This document shows positions 20,597 to 35,000 of a stretch of DNA of 64,000 nucleotides, piece by piece (positions within the stretch are counted from its first letter, which is position 1; every line of letters begins with the position of its first letter). The stretch lies in contig CM041778.1 of NCBI GenBank assembly GCA_023374045.1, forward strand, positions 400,828,438-400,892,437, read 5' to 3'. The notes under the pieces were generated by a model that was not told the origin of the DNA, ran no database searches, and saw nothing but the letters and a program-made list of their open reading frames with translations. The translations under genes were made by a program, and so were the position numbers. The DNA is from Limonium bicolor. Taxonomy: Eukaryota; Streptophyta; Magnoliopsida; Caryophyllales; Plumbaginaceae.

Positions 20597-22384
20597 ACAC
20601 CAGTACCCTTGGCATACGACTGTTGGCCTGGAACAGTCGCAGTAATAAGAGCAGAGTAATTTTTTCAAAGTGCAGTCAAATCATCAGATGCGTATTGTAA
20701 TCCTCTGTCAGCCTGAGAGGGGGTTGGAGTTTCTGAACTAGTTTTACCGGATAGCTCCCTGCTCTTTTAGCCTGTGAATCTGTTTTTGAACTAGTTTTCA
20801 ATGTTTGCCATCTCGGCATTTATGGCTTCATATCTATGCAAAATGGAGTATGTATTGCTACTTAAATGTAACTATTTGTGTGCATCGAAAAGTAGTTTAT
20901 CTTAGTATCAGTTTATTATTTTTCTTTATATTTAAAATATGTATCAATTGTTATATCAATTTTTTATTGTTTTTGTCATACATATTTGTCTTTGTAATTT
21001 TTTAACTTCAACTGACACTTTGGCTCAAAAAAAAACATCAACTATCAGCTTCAGCTTTACAAAATAATAGGGACATCTTGATGTGTCAAAACTTGACTAA
21101 TCAATAAAAGAACCAGAATGATTGGACAGAAAAAGTAAAGGAAATCAAAAGGAATAATCAAGTGACTCGGGTCAATCTATCAAGTGTCAAATAAGGTCTT
21201 GTTCGTTTGCATCAATAATCTGGAAAATAGCACATGAATCTCCTTAATCGTTAATGCCGGATTAGACAAATAGGTTATTTGCTCATCTTTTATCCTATGA
21301 TTTGTTGATCGATGAGTTCTACCATAAAGGTCAGTTTTGGTGTGTTTGGAAATTAAGCTCTCATTTACATTTCTCACATGCTTGAGTTATTACCCCGTTG
21401 CCCCAAATTTTGTTTGAACCGTACAAGTTGTACGTTTTCTATTATCTTTCGCCCTCCCGCATTGAAATAAATTCAATTTTGGAGCAGTACATGTGCATCA
21501 TCTTCTCACTGAACCGTCATCGGCCAATACACTCAAGTGTAGAGCAGTATGTGTCTATCATGTTCATTGAATACTCCATTTTCATCGACTGGTACGTGGA
21601 AGTGGGGAAATTCTTTGATGGGCGTCACTTCGGCATTGAATTAACTAGCAGTTGATATCGTAGGTGAAGTTGTTGACACACTTACGGAGATTCATCGAGT
21701 CATGTGCCAAATCAGTATGGCGAACTTCAGCAACCTCTTAGTAGCTGGTGCATTGAATTACAATAACCACTGGTACAACATACTTGAGGTGGAACTTTAC
21801 CTTTAAAAGAGGGTAATCGATCAACGAATTGCCCACTATGATGACTCACGGTAATTGGTAAGTTCTGTTTACCGTTCAATGATTGTTCTCAACAACCTAC
21901 AATAATGTGTAGTTGTTTTATGCACAGGGGGTTCATATATCAGAAGGCGTTGAGCTTGCAAGAAAACTTGGAGGTTGTGTGCTCATTTGACAGGTGATAT
22001 TCGATGGCCACATCTATTATCTTGTTATAGTCTTCTTAGTTATACATATTGCTTGTTTTATGTTATGTGTGTTGCTATGTTCGAAAGGGATTTTATGCTT
22101 GTTTTCTTGTTATATTCTTCTTACAATGAATACTATAGCATACGCAAGAAAACCAGATTCGAAATCATGATGTTCAGATCGGATTGACACTTTTCCAATT
22201 TAAGCAGTGTTGTTTGTATATTGTCAACTTTTGCAGCAATTTTTACAACATTTGCTTTCACAAATGTAGTGCTTTCATTGTCCTTTTCAACAAGATTAAT
22301 GAGCTCTGTGAGAGTGTATATATCAACTCCCACATTTGTTGTTGTTTTGTTCTCCAATGTTCGTCAGCAACTACGCACCTATAA
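20597..22384. other. Intergenic, no supported gene
   Basis: Several short frames exist (for example around 21398-21655 and 22133-22357) but none shows a recognisable domain. GGTCTTGTTCGTTTGCATC near 21192 resembles a DNA-transposon terminus, but I found no partner. Confidence 0.4.
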
Positions 22385-23973
22385 ATATGTTGGCCATAAA
22401 AGGCTCAGCACAACCGCTGAGTATGTCATCATGCAACTGTCATGCACCCTCAGACCCCTTGAGTTATTTGGTCGAGTTAACATGCAATTCCATTTTCATG
22501 CAATTCCATATTATATAGTAAAACTGTAAAACATAACTTAAACCTGACTTACATATTCCAATATCTCATCTAACAAACATATCATACCATCCACATATAA
22601 TTCATTCTCACAATCAATTCAACAATCAGCTCAACATAAAACGTTACGAGAGTTAATTTAACATTCTCGTTATTTGGCCTTCAAGGCCTTTATTCGTTCT
22701 CCAAGCTCTTATGAGAGTATTTGTTGTTTCGTATGAAGGTTCGGCTGGTAGCTAACTAATTTACTTATGTTATCATTTAACTCTTACCCTTTAACAAGTT
22801 GCAATATTAGAAGACGACTTGTTCCCATAAACATACTCCTTATTATAATACGTATTACATGGGCTCATATGCCCTTACACCAACGGTAGTGCCTCCAACC
22901 AATGAACAAATTGGTTTATTGGAATTTCACAAGTTTTGATTATAAAACTTAGTTATCTGGGCCCATATCTCACACCAGCGGTAGTGCCTCGGTCCAACGA
23001 ACAGAATGGTTCATTGGAATATAATATATCTAGTGGTGTTGTTTCAATCATCCTCTCTTTTGTGATCATAATACGCAATCAAGAACATCTTGGGTTTTCT
23101 CTTTATAATTTAGTAATAGTTTGGTTATAGGTGATCCATGCGTACCATATTTATAGACGTAATAACAGTATGGATATAGGCATCCATCCACGCCATGTTT
23201 ATATTTCACCATATGATTAAGTTCTCTTAATCTCCTTACCTAAGATCTACTCTTTGGTTTCATAGTGAGTAATTTCTCAAGTGTGTACATGCCTTCGAGG
23301 TCTTAGTGTAAGCCTAGAATTTATCTAGAATATTCTCATGTTCGAATATCCTTGTACTGGAGAACGGTATTACCGTTACTCTACCTAAGGTGTCCTCTTA
23401 GGTTATCTCGAGATAATATAATTTGTATCATTATCCTATTATAGGTGATAATCCTCTTATCACGTCTCATAACTTACCCCAAGTTATATTCGGTATTTGC
23501 CTCGTTTTAAATAGTAGTCACGAACAGTTAATCATGCAAGATATTTGGGAAAATAAAGTACACAAGCATAATAAGCATACAATCACACATATCATCTTAT
23601 TAATCAATTCACACATATCCGAACCCAAGATAATCCTCGGGAACAATCGGATCACACAATAACATACCGTACACTGACGAGAGAGGCTAGCGTGTAGTCC
23701 CGCACCTGTTCTCTATTCTCTTAGCTCTGGAATACGGTGCTAAATATTAATACTCTATAAATCATTAAACCATTTTGGTATCTCTTGAAATGACTAATCC
23801 CTCGTAATTAACCCTGGTGTTTGTCACCCGTTATTATTCGGGTTTTTACTTAAAGCATACGGAATCGGGATTAGCTAATTTACTTGCTAACATTGTTCAT
23901 AACTAACTTGTTGTATAACTTGTACAACCTTAGTGTTATACACTTTTTAATTGTTTCCTTTCATCATATGTAC

Positions 23974-24005
<32 letters not shown>

Positions 24006-25067
24006 TCATATAGCTTTCATTTACTATATGATGTTAATTTAATTGACCTCAAGTGTTACCCATGTAGTTAAATGAGTTGGTCAACTTGACCCTCTTGGTC
24101 AATGTAGTCAATATACTGGTTTACTTAATGCGGTCAAGGTCAACATTGTTATATGTCTTTAATGACCTTTTAATTAATCAAAACTTCTAACCATTCATGT
24201 AATGGTTATATAACTTCCCATATTACATTATTGACTTAGGTTAATTCCTAATCATCCTCTTTCATAATTAGGTTCCAACACCTTAGTGTATACTTCCAAT
24301 TTAATTTAAACTCCACATACACTCCTTGAATTATAAAATTCTCCAACTTTAACAATATTTCTATTCCAACCAGCCTTAAAATTTTACATTAAGTTCCTTC
24401 ACTTAATGTAACGTTTTATAATCATCAATCATGTACCCATCTTCACTCTTAATCTATATGATTCCCGCCTTAGTATATAATTCTATAACATCTCAAATAT
24501 TCATTATTTCATGTGAATCATAAAACTCCTTAATTTACACCAACCCTTATACACTAACATCAAAACCTTATGCTTAATGTTATATAATATGATTCTTATC
24601 CTTATACCAAAATTACTCTTAATAATCCATAATCATCCAATATTACATTTTCCCACCAAATATTTTCCAACCTTACAATCTCATCCCAAATTCACCTGTC
24701 TTATAATTCTAACTTCTCACTTAATTTTATTCAAAGTTTCAAACTTAATCCTTCATAATATCAAACAGACCCCATTCTATCCCATTCGGTTTTCACCCCA
24801 AACTTTCTTATATTTACGGTTTAACCCCATAACTTTCCAAACTTTACAATTTCACCACCATTTCTTCCTAAGTTCCAATTTTCAATATTTCTTTCTCTCA
24901 CTTGGTCAAAACCCTAAGTTCACCTAGGTTTGACCGATTTATACTTCCTTACTCCATATTTTTCAGAATTTAAAATTTAACCCACAATTTAACCCACAAA
25001 CCTTTCTAGGGTTTTCACTTAATCTCAAAACTTACAAAACTTATATTTTCCATCTTTAATCCAAATA

Positions 25068-28000
25068 TGTAACGCCCCTATTTAACATATTTATAGCGGA
25101 AATAAAATACTAAAGGCGTACAGACCATCGGGTTCCAAACACCCGTCACCAAACCTCACCAATTACAACTTAAAGATTACAATTGTCACAGCCTGAACCT
25201 CGAGAAAACTTAACAAAAATAAAGCAGTAATAACACACATAAACTCTCCACAACACCTAATCCAATCCCAAACACTCGTTCTCTTCGTGGCCACCAGTAA
25301 AATAACTCGTATCTGCAAGATAAAACCAAGCAGCCCACCCCGATCGGGGTGGGTCAGTTCCCTGGAATGGAACTGGTACGATCCTCCAAAAACAAACTTA
25401 TAATACAACTCTTAAATAAATAATAGCTTGAAAACAATCACTTAAACCACACAGAGGAACAAAGCATTTCACAAATCACCAAATCAAGTTAACAAGTCAA
25501 GGATAAAGATAAATAATAGAAAGGTAAAGTTAGTCAATCCAAGAACCACACCAAGGGTTAGTGAACATCCAATGCTCAAGTTAGAACCAATTCCAGTTAG
25601 GAGTAGAAAGACTCAGGTAGTCACAAAGGACTAGGAATGAAAAGATAGATCCAAGAACCAATAACTCAAGAGTGGGAACAAAACAACTGGGAGAGATGGC
25701 CCCCACCGCCAAGTACGTCCTTTTAGGACAGGGGATATACAGCCCCTCACTGTCTACTACGTCACTTTTGGGACAGGGGATATACAGCCCCTCACTGTTA
25801 CCATTGAAGACGCGCGCACGTCGAAACATCAAGACCCAGCTCATGGATGAGACGATATCCAGAGTCAAAGAAGAATTTACTAAAATTGACCTTCTCCACA
25901 TTCCCACTAGATCACTAACTACCCAGAGCAATACCAAAACACTCAGTCCTACAGAGTGCAGAAGCGTAAACCCCAAGCAGTTAATGTCTAACGGAATAAC
26001 CAAATAGAAGGAACCAATAACCACAAAAGTTTCACATTCAAGGCTCAGTTAGTCACATCAAGCTGAGTTAGCCACACAACAGTTTCCTTTTGAAATTCCA
26101 CTTAGCTCAATTAGCGTTTGTCAAAAACATCCTTTAAGTCTTGTTAGCAAAGCATAAGAGTACGAGAAATCGTACCTGGTATGTGAAGAACAATAATTAA
26201 CTTTGAACGAGTGTTCCCCCAATAGTAACCTATAATTAATGTGTTCCAAGTGTCGATTAGTTAAGGGACCTATAAACCAAACAACCTTTTATTCTTACTG
26301 ATTTACAGTTCCAGGTTTAACATTATACGCTCACAAAGGTTTGGGCTTGTTTTTTTGTTAATTAAATCCTTTGTTAGGCCCATTCTGTTTAGTTTGGAAT
26401 GATTTAGAATTTATCCCTGAGAGTGGCCCAAACTCTCTTTGAATTGTTTAAGTGGGCTTTTGGAGTTCATAGACTTGGGCTTAATAAGTTAACCCAAGAC
26501 CGTGTTACGCTTATGTTGTGTAATTAAACCCTTAAGTTACTAATGACTATTTAATCACACACCGATTAAAATCCTAAGGTTTAATATATATATATATATA
26601 TATTATTCTTCTTATTATAACTATCACAAGGAATGTTATTTCCCTCATCTATTTTAATGTATTTATATACATATATATATATATCTTTATGTATCAAGAT
26701 TTATCCAAAACATTTTTAAGAAGTTTTATTGTATTTAATTATGTTTAATAACTTTTAGGCATCACCCCAACCGATATACGGTTTATAAAATAATGTGTTT
26801 TCCTTTATTTATTTAATATATATATAAGTATACCTGTATTAAAATTTAATTAAGACATCCCCTATGTAACTTATTGTATTTAAACTATCTTTATTACTTC
26901 AACATTTATCTGCATTCCATGTACGTTTTATAAGGTGTTTCTTTTACTACACCTCAGGATATTAGCTTCTATAGGATTAAGTTAATATAAGTGTTGTTTT
27001 AATTAGCTCCCCGTTTTACCCTAAGTTACTATTTTATTCCCTTTTTATATAGGTGTATATATATATATATATATATTCCTTAGTTATAATTAAGAATATT
27101 AACTCCCATATAATATAATAAATAAAATGTAGAATAATTAAATTCCTTGATTTAACATAAGTTTCTATTTTAATTCTCCCATATAAGTATATATTCATAT
27201 ATGTAAATAATTTCACCCCTCTTAAAAGCTATTACCCAAAACATTTATAAACATACTGTTATAAAAATGTTAATTTAGTTTTCCTTATCTTACCCAGCTT
27301 AAAAGTTTATTAACAAACCATACTCTAATTTTTGGTTACATTAAAAACCATATATTATAAGTTATTCTTAAGAAAAACTCATAAACACAATTTTTAAACC
27401 CACTTACCAATTTCCAAAAATTCCCAAATTTAATATACAGTAACTATAACATTTTATACATATTATAACATTTTTATTTCATAAAAATATCTTTTTAGTT
27501 AACCAAACAGTTCTAGAAAACCCGTAACTTGCAAAAATCATAACTTACGTTTAAAAACTCCAAAACCATATTAATTTACATCAAAATAAACTAGATTTTA
27601 TAAGGAATCTATGGTTAAAATTTCAAGTCAAAATACATTCGGGAAGGCCATTAACTAAATTCAACAAGTTAGAGTTAAAACCTGAAATATTATAAAACTG
27701 AAAATACTCTTTATAATCCACGATCTAATCTCGACCGTCCAGATCTTTAAAACCCGATCGGACGGTCCCTGAATCTCTAGTTCTTCAGCGATTACCAAAC
27801 CGAACTCGAGTACTAAATTGCGATTTCCTCAAAATCTACAGAACCAAATTCGATGATTCTTGTTCTATGGTTCGAATTCATCCCAGTTGAATGATACCAA
27901 ATTCGCTAGATATCTGAGCTTCATGCTTCGGGATTCATCGGTTTTCGATTCTGGTTCGAGGTTAGGGTTTAGTTCGGGTTTCTGAATACAAATCTCACAA

Positions 28001-29358
28001 ATTCACTCAATCTAACGCTTAATTGATGCAATTGGAACATGGTTTTGACCGATAATGTAATATAGATTAGCAAGGACGAAAGAATTTGAGGAAAAACTTA
28101 CCAGAATTGCACAAACGAGAAGAAATCGATTTCGGTTTTTCTGGGAAAAGTTTCGAACTTGTCTGTTCAGGGTGCCAACTTTGCGGATCTATAATTTACA
28201 GTACAGATCGAGTTAGAACTTGTTCTTGGGCTTAATCTAAAGAGGAAACTTAACTCTACACAATGATAGCAAGAACTCACTCTAACTTGCACTACACAGA
28301 AAGAAATCGGAGTTGAAAGTTACAAGTTTATACCTTACGTTTTGGTATGATTTTATGCAGTGGTTGAATCGAGATCTTTAGACGTCTCGTTCTCCCAATC
28401 GGTTATGAATCAGCCTTGGTCATCAACACAGAAGTTGTAGTGGGATTAAAGGGCTACATAACGAGCTAAAGAAATCGAATTTTGGTTAAAAGATGAGGAA
28501 GTTATGGCAAGACGAATCATACCTGAAATCGAAGGAAAAATGGAATCTGCAGTTTCGGTTTTGCAGGGTGGCTACTTTGGATTGAATTTCGGGTTGATTT
28601 AGGATGAACTAGGTTTAGTGTGAGTTATGGTTGTAAAGAGGAAGTGTAGGAGAAGACAACAAAGAAGACGACACTCGAAAATTCCAAAAGATGAGAAAGT
28701 TATGAAGGTCACAAGTTAGGGCAAAGTCTGGTATCGGTTACCGGAAAACAAGGGGATAAAATCGGCTAAGTATTGGGCGCGTATCCCGAGGCGCGCGGGT
28801 AAGTCAGCAGACTTGCTACATCAGCATTTTTTCAAAATTTTGGCTCTAAACTTCATTTGATCATAACTTTGGCTAGGATGATCCGTTTTTGACGTTCTTT
28901 TTATCGATCTTCATGGTTTTCCATAACCTATTTATTGGTATAGGTTTCATGGGCTGGTTTGACCATTCTAAAAAAGTCAACCCTAGCAAGGCTTGAGAAG
29001 CTTTAGGGTTTCTAGAATTTTATATTGACTTTTATGTTTCAAAACAATGTTCCAACTGTTTCTAAAATCTTTATAATATACTTGGAGTGTTTAGAAATTT
29101 TTCCAAGATTTATTGACTTATAAATCTTATTATTAAACTCATAATACTATATAATAATATATAGTAATCCAATATTTAATAGTATTCTTTAGGATTAAAT
29201 GGGAGAAATCCCATGATTTAATTTTCATAACTCCATATAAGGATATAATGATTTATTATTCACCATTCCATACTATAATATAATAATTAATGGTATTATT
29301 TACGGTTTTAATAAAATAAATCCCCTAAATTGATTTAAATTAATTTAGGGGTATTTCA
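25068..29358 (+). mobile_element. Solo LTR of 4291 bp (gypsy type)
   Basis: It starts TGTAACGCCCC and ends GGGGTATTTCA, with a perfect AAATA duplication at 25063-25067 and 29359-29363. AGCGGAA occurs about 30 bp in, as in the LTR at 32038. There is no primer site, polypurine tract or protein domain, so a solo LTR left by LTR-LTR recombination is the simplest reading. It contains a roughly 50-bp duplication at about 25725-25798 and TA microsatellites near 26588 and 27056. Lineage (Tekay-like or another long-LTR gypsy) is not provable here. Confidence 0.85.
25725..25798. repeat. Short tandem duplication in the solo LTR
   Basis: GGGATATACAGCCCCTCACT occurs twice, about 47 bp apart, preceded each time by ACGTC..TTT.GGACAG. 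Confidence 0.85.
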
Positions 29359-30054
29359 AAATAGATCCTAAATTTCGGCTTATTGATGTTTTCCACCCAA
29401 ATATTTATCTTTTTACATTCTTCAATTCAATCCTTTAAGCTTATAATTACTATAACTTCATGTAAACTCTTAATCACTTTTAAATCAACTTTTGTCACTT
29501 AACTTCATCCAAACACTACCTAATTTCGTAGGTATTTCTCCACTAACTTTTTTAGGTGTTTTCAATCATCCACACTGTCCTTTAACAACAAAGTTTTAAC
29601 ATCTAACATAATACCAATATAACCTATGCTTTTAAAAGCCTTAAATCCACCAAAATGTTTATAAATACTAGCACTAACCTTTGGCCATCATACAAGACTT
29701 AACATACACTTATAATAATCCAAAATGTCCATAATAACAATTCCATTATCAGGCATAACAGCATACACACTGTCCAAAGTTCATTCCTTACACAAAACCA
29801 CTTAAACTTAGCAAAAAGGCACTTTAAGCCCATGAATCATCTCTACACAATGCTATACAAGTTAGTATAGGTTTAGGTTCATTCTTAAGTCATTTTAACC
29901 CATTTTAAGCTTTCCAATTCGGACATATCCATTTACCCAACTTAAACTACTCAAAGCACTAAAATAAGCCTTAAGGTTATAACTTATTCGTAATGCTCCA
30001 AAGTTTGATTGTATCCTTGTAACTTTCAGCTCCTAGCATTATTAATGCAAGGAG

Positions 30055-31568
30055 TGATAAGCCTCAGACTTATCATATTTTATAGGCTAGATTTGTAATA
30101 ATATTAGTCAAATTAGGGGTAGTAAAGCCAATATTTATATCATTTTATATAGAAAGTCATTTTATATGTTCAGACTTATGTTTAGTATGCTTTTTATGCA
30201 AGGAGTAAAATTCTAATCAAAAGACGAGCTTTGTCGGGTATTATGCCGGATGCACCACAAACAGCACAGATATGGAGTAGGAAGGAGTTATTATCGGGCA
30301 TCGTGCCGGGTAAATCCTATCCAGCACATATGAAGAGTCGTTACTGTCCGCTAAGGGTTAGCGGTTAATTACCATTAACAAGATGACTGATACCGGGTAT
30401 GGTGCCGGACATCCCCTGTCAGACATAAGTGGCTTTTCGCTCAAATTTGACGGTTTCGACCGTTAAACAGTTACGCACGTGTTTATTAGGTGCCGGATCA
30501 CATTGGCCGGCATTCCACCCGACACGAGGAGAGTTTAAGGCTTATAAAAAAGGGACCGAGAGTTTGCACTTTGCGAATGGTCATTACTCCATTGCTGCGC
30601 CTCCATACTCCACAAAATCCGTCCAGTTGCTGCCAGGGAAGTTCTTCAAGTCATCCACAAGGAAGAAGAAGAAATCTTCATCGGGTTAAGGCTAAGACCA
30701 TTCTCCTTCTCCTCTTGTAGTTCTTCTTACATTCTGGGTGGATGATGTAGTAGAGTTCTTGACAGTCTTTGATTAGGAATAATACTCCTTGTAATTACAT
30801 TATGATCTTATAATAAAAGTTACAAGTTTCAACTTAGATTTCTGATTTTTGTGCAAAATGGAATGAAGTTGCTACTCTTCCCTTTTACTTCAAAAATCTC
30901 TCCTTGTTAATAAAATCAAGGGCAGAATGGTTAACGATTTTTAAGTGGTCTTTTCCTTTGTCTTCTACAAACTAGAAGATGAAAATTAAGATTTGGAGTT
31001 AACCATTACATTCTCCTCTTTCCGGTTCAATTATTGGGATTATATTTGCTGATTTTGATAATGGATTGAGAGTGTTTGTTTCAACTCAAAATTGGAAAAA
31101 AAACGTTGACATTTTGAACACGCCGGATGGAGTGCCGGGTATCTGGTGTTCGGCACATTCAGAGTTCCTGAATGTGCCGTGCAACAAATGTCTGGTAAGA
31201 CATCCGGCACATTAAAAAGATGATTAATTCGAAACTTATTTCTTTTCTTTATGATCATACTTGTTCTTGGAAGGTTTATTATTCTGAATTAAGGCCGATT
31301 CATTGAAAATATCATTTAGATTAGACTCTTAGATAGTTTCCTTAGTTTGAATTATTATCCATTTTCCCTCTTATTTAGAAATAGGCAATTTAACTAAGAT
31401 TAGGACTAATTTTTTACTAAGTCCCTAGGGTTCAATACTTTCGGTCGTAGTTTGCTTACACTATATTCCGACCGAGAATTTTTGCTACCCGTATTAGAGT
31501 TGTAGGATTCTTTCATTATTTTTATTCATTTTTGTACATAGTTTTTCCCTACAATTTTCTTGTTAGCA
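30055..31568 (+). mobile_element. Solo LTR of 1514 bp (Athila/Tat-like)
   Basis: It starts TGATAAGCCTCAGACTTATC and ends CTTGTTAGCA, with perfect AGGAG duplications at 30050-30054 and 31569-31573. The start resembles the TGATGAGTGTC start of the LTR at 1129. U3 carries several dispersed GTGCCGG/GCCGG motifs (30230-30510 and 31120-31210). A TATA-like CTTATAAAAAAGGG lies at about 30540. Small frames near 30429-30720 are not convincing genes. Confidence 0.82.
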
Positions 31569-32037
31569 AGGAGATCAGATCCTTGTACAATATGAAGGAT
31601 AAATGAGTGTTTTAAGCACTAAGGCTTTAGATCATAAGCTTACCCTTGTTTAAAAGTTGATTTTTCCACCTTTATACTTCTTGTATTTTTGGTCATCACT
31701 AAGGGTTCCTTTGGATCCATTTGGCCATGACATGGGGAAGAAGAAGAGCAAGGTTTGGGTCATTTTACTCCTTAACATAGTCAAAGGAAGCACTAAGGCT
31801 TAGTTACCAAAATGTGCATTAAGGAAGGAGATTTACCTTTGAAGCTCTCAAATGAGTTTTTCCCCTAACATTTTTGTCCAACACTAAATAGATATGCAGG
31901 AGGTTAGATCTTGTGTAGATCTAAAGCTTATAAGGTAGATTGAAGTGTTAAAACCTTTGATTCATGACTTACCCTTTACGGTCACCTTTGGTGGTGTTAT
32001 TTTCCTTGTAACTTTGACCAACCTTGGAGATTGTTGG

Positions 32038-35000
32038 TGTAACACCCCAACCGCTAATCCTTCCATTATCCTCTAATCATTCCCATACTTACCTTACTCG
32101 CAGCGGAATACTTACTTACTCCCGGCGGGTGATACAACGCCGTTAACCATCCAAGATTAACAAGGCTACTACTACTTACCGTATCGATCTGACGATTAGA
32201 ATAAACCAAATACATACTACTTACTTTACAATACCAAATACTTACTTACATTTTGATTACCGAGTATACCGAAATACATGAATTACATTCCAAGACTACT
32301 TCCCAAAAATGAAGAGTTTATACATCCTCTCCTTACTATCCCATCATGAATTCGTTATCCAAAAAGGTGTACCACATGGTACACCGGCTACTCAAAAGGC
32401 CTAGCCGTGTACAACTCAGTACACTATTCCAATCCAACTAACTATTTCAAAAAGAATTACATCTTGTCCCTACTCTACCGTCACGCCTCGCGGGTACCTG
32501 TAGAATAAAAAAAACATTCCCCCTAGGGGGTCAGCTTACGCTGCATATGATAACCGCATACCCCGCGTGCTAGCGAGGGTACGCCAACTAATTGGTCGAG
32601 TACATGCGGTTCGTTTCATTCATACATACATACATGCTTTATACAATACAATTCAATACATTCCACACACAAGGCATACATACATACAATACATGCAAGG
32701 AAGACAAATCAGGTCAACCATTCATACTTACCACATACTCACCGCATTACGGAGATACACTTCTCCAATACATACAAAGGTCTTGTTAGCTTCATTACAC
32801 ACCCGGGTTAATCGGGTGTTCAATACTCTTTTACTCCCGGTCAATGACTTACAATAGTCAAGACCAATACACATACAATACTTACTTCTTACATACTTTA
32901 CTCCCGTTAAGTCGGTATGACCTCCGGGCAGGGATTACTACATCCCACCACCGGGCTTTAGGGTGGCCCACTAATCCAGGATGCTACCCATTCAAGGGAT
33001 TTGGTCCATGGAAAAGATTACAGCCAGGATTCGGATCCAACCTCTTGTGTTTCCTTATCCTCACGCGTGGCCGAAACTATATCGGACTTCTACTCATTCC
33101 ATTTTACTCATTACTCAAGTTAGGAGTTAGCATGTTAGGAATTAGTAGAAGTCATTACTACCTTTCCATACATCAATACAATACACAAGTACTCATCACG
33201 TACACATGCACTTCATTTCATTTCATTTCATGAATTTACAAACTAAATGTTCAAGAGCATAAAACAAGAACATATAGTTCAAACACAATTATGTGCAATA
33301 AAAGCCCGATTCATGCATTTATCTTATTGGTGATCACATAAGCACACAAATCGGGGTAACCAAGTTAGGATACAGGCATGAAAATCATACCGTTCACCGT
33401 CGTACTCGTACTACCGGTTCCTTCGATGTTCAACTATTTGATCCTATACATACATGAAGTTGTATGATCAATGATCCATCTTACTCTTCCATTAATACTC
33501 TTAATGTATACTCACTACTCCTTTACATTCATACTTGGTTATAAAACCATTCTTTTCCTCATTACTTCTTAAACTTGCTTCCTTACACATTTACTTACTT
33601 CCTTACCTTTACTACTTCATTTGTAATGTTCTACCACATATATATATATATATGCATGTATTTGTATAGGCATATATATATACATATGATAACTATAATC
33701 ATATAACAAAACATTTTTTTTTGTTTTGACTCGACCGAACTTGCAAGTCCGGTCGCAAGTCCGGTCGTTTCCAGTAGCTCACATTACCGGAAAGTCTTCT
33801 GGTCCGACCGAACTTGCATGTCCGGTCGCAAGTCCGGTCCATTCCAGAAGGTTTCTGCCGGGGAATTTTCTGGTCCGACCGAACTTGCAAGTCCGGTCGA
33901 AAGTTCGGTCTATTCCAGTAGCCTTCATTATGGAATTTTTCTGGCCGACCGAACTTGCAAGTCCGGTCGCAAGTTCGGTCCATTCCAGAAGGTTTCAGAC
34001 GGGAGAATTTTCCGGTCTGACCGAACTTGCATGTCCAGTCGCAAGTTCGGTCTATTCCAGAAGGCTCCCGTCTTTGTGATTCTGGGCTCGACCGAACTTG
34101 CAAGTCCGATCGCAAGTCCGGTCCGGCCCAGTACTTCAGTTTTAAAATCTGTTTCTTAGTGTTTTACTTCCCCATTGCTTTCCCAATCTTTACCAATACT
34201 TCCCTACATGTTTACCACTCATTTAGATACTCTAAATCACCTTAATTCATCCACCAACTTACTACTCAATTCCCACATTCACTTACACATTTTCCTCACT
34301 TCTTCTCAACACTTATACTAGTTTTTACTCTTTAATGCTACAGATTTTTAAACTCCCTTTTTATGCTACAGATTTTCCCTCAAACTTCTAACCTCCAATA
34401 CTCTCTTAACTAATGCCACTCTTAGCATCTTAAATACATTAGTTCACATCCTAACTCCATCCCACTTACAAACTCATATCCAAATCTGTTTCGAACTACA
34501 AAACTACTCCCTTGCACTCTCCAAATACACCTAGTTATTGCCTAGGTCATTACCTCCTCTTAACCACTTAAGTCCTCTCATTCCTACACAAAATTTGACA
34601 TAGTCTCCCCTATAATTCTTGCTTTTCTCATACACTATTTCAGCTCAACAATTTGCTCACTTTCACCACCTGTTTATTCAACACATTATACTCACATAAT
34701 AACTCCACTACACACATTAAAATTCCTGCACACATACATATACTACCCCAAGATTTACCCAAGCTTTTTAAACATTCTTCACAAGTTCAAAAACTGTTTG
34801 ATTCTCTTCTCCATTACACTACTACATTACTACTACTCATTCCTCAAATTCATTACTCATGTTACTACTCAAAAAACTGTTACATTACTCAATACCAAAC
34901 TAGTTCAAGGTAAGCACAATTACCTTGTCTTGCTAGTTTTCCTTTCTTCCTTTCCTTTCTTCTCTTCTTTTCCTCTTCCTTTCTCCTTGTTCTCTGTTTT

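Noticed and set aside
21398..21655. 85-codon frame near GAGCAGTACATGTGCATC
   Set aside because: The repeated EQY-type words hint at a captured gene, but no domain order could be recognised and the flanking frames are broken.
22058..22070. TTATG followed by TG as the left end of the large LTR ending at 37054
   Set aside because: It matches the right flanking TTATG, but the following TGTGTTGC does not resemble the family start TGTAAC, and homology to the related LTR only begins near 22385.
24577..24927. 116-codon frame rich in Ile, Leu, His and Pro
   Set aside because: It is AT-rich LTR sequence read in a stop-poor frame, with no hydrophobic-segment pattern of a real membrane protein and no homology recognised.
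33699..34159. Overlapping 113-138 codon frames on both strands
   Set aside because: They are by-products of the 73-bp inverted-unit tandem repeat and read the same repeat in every frame.
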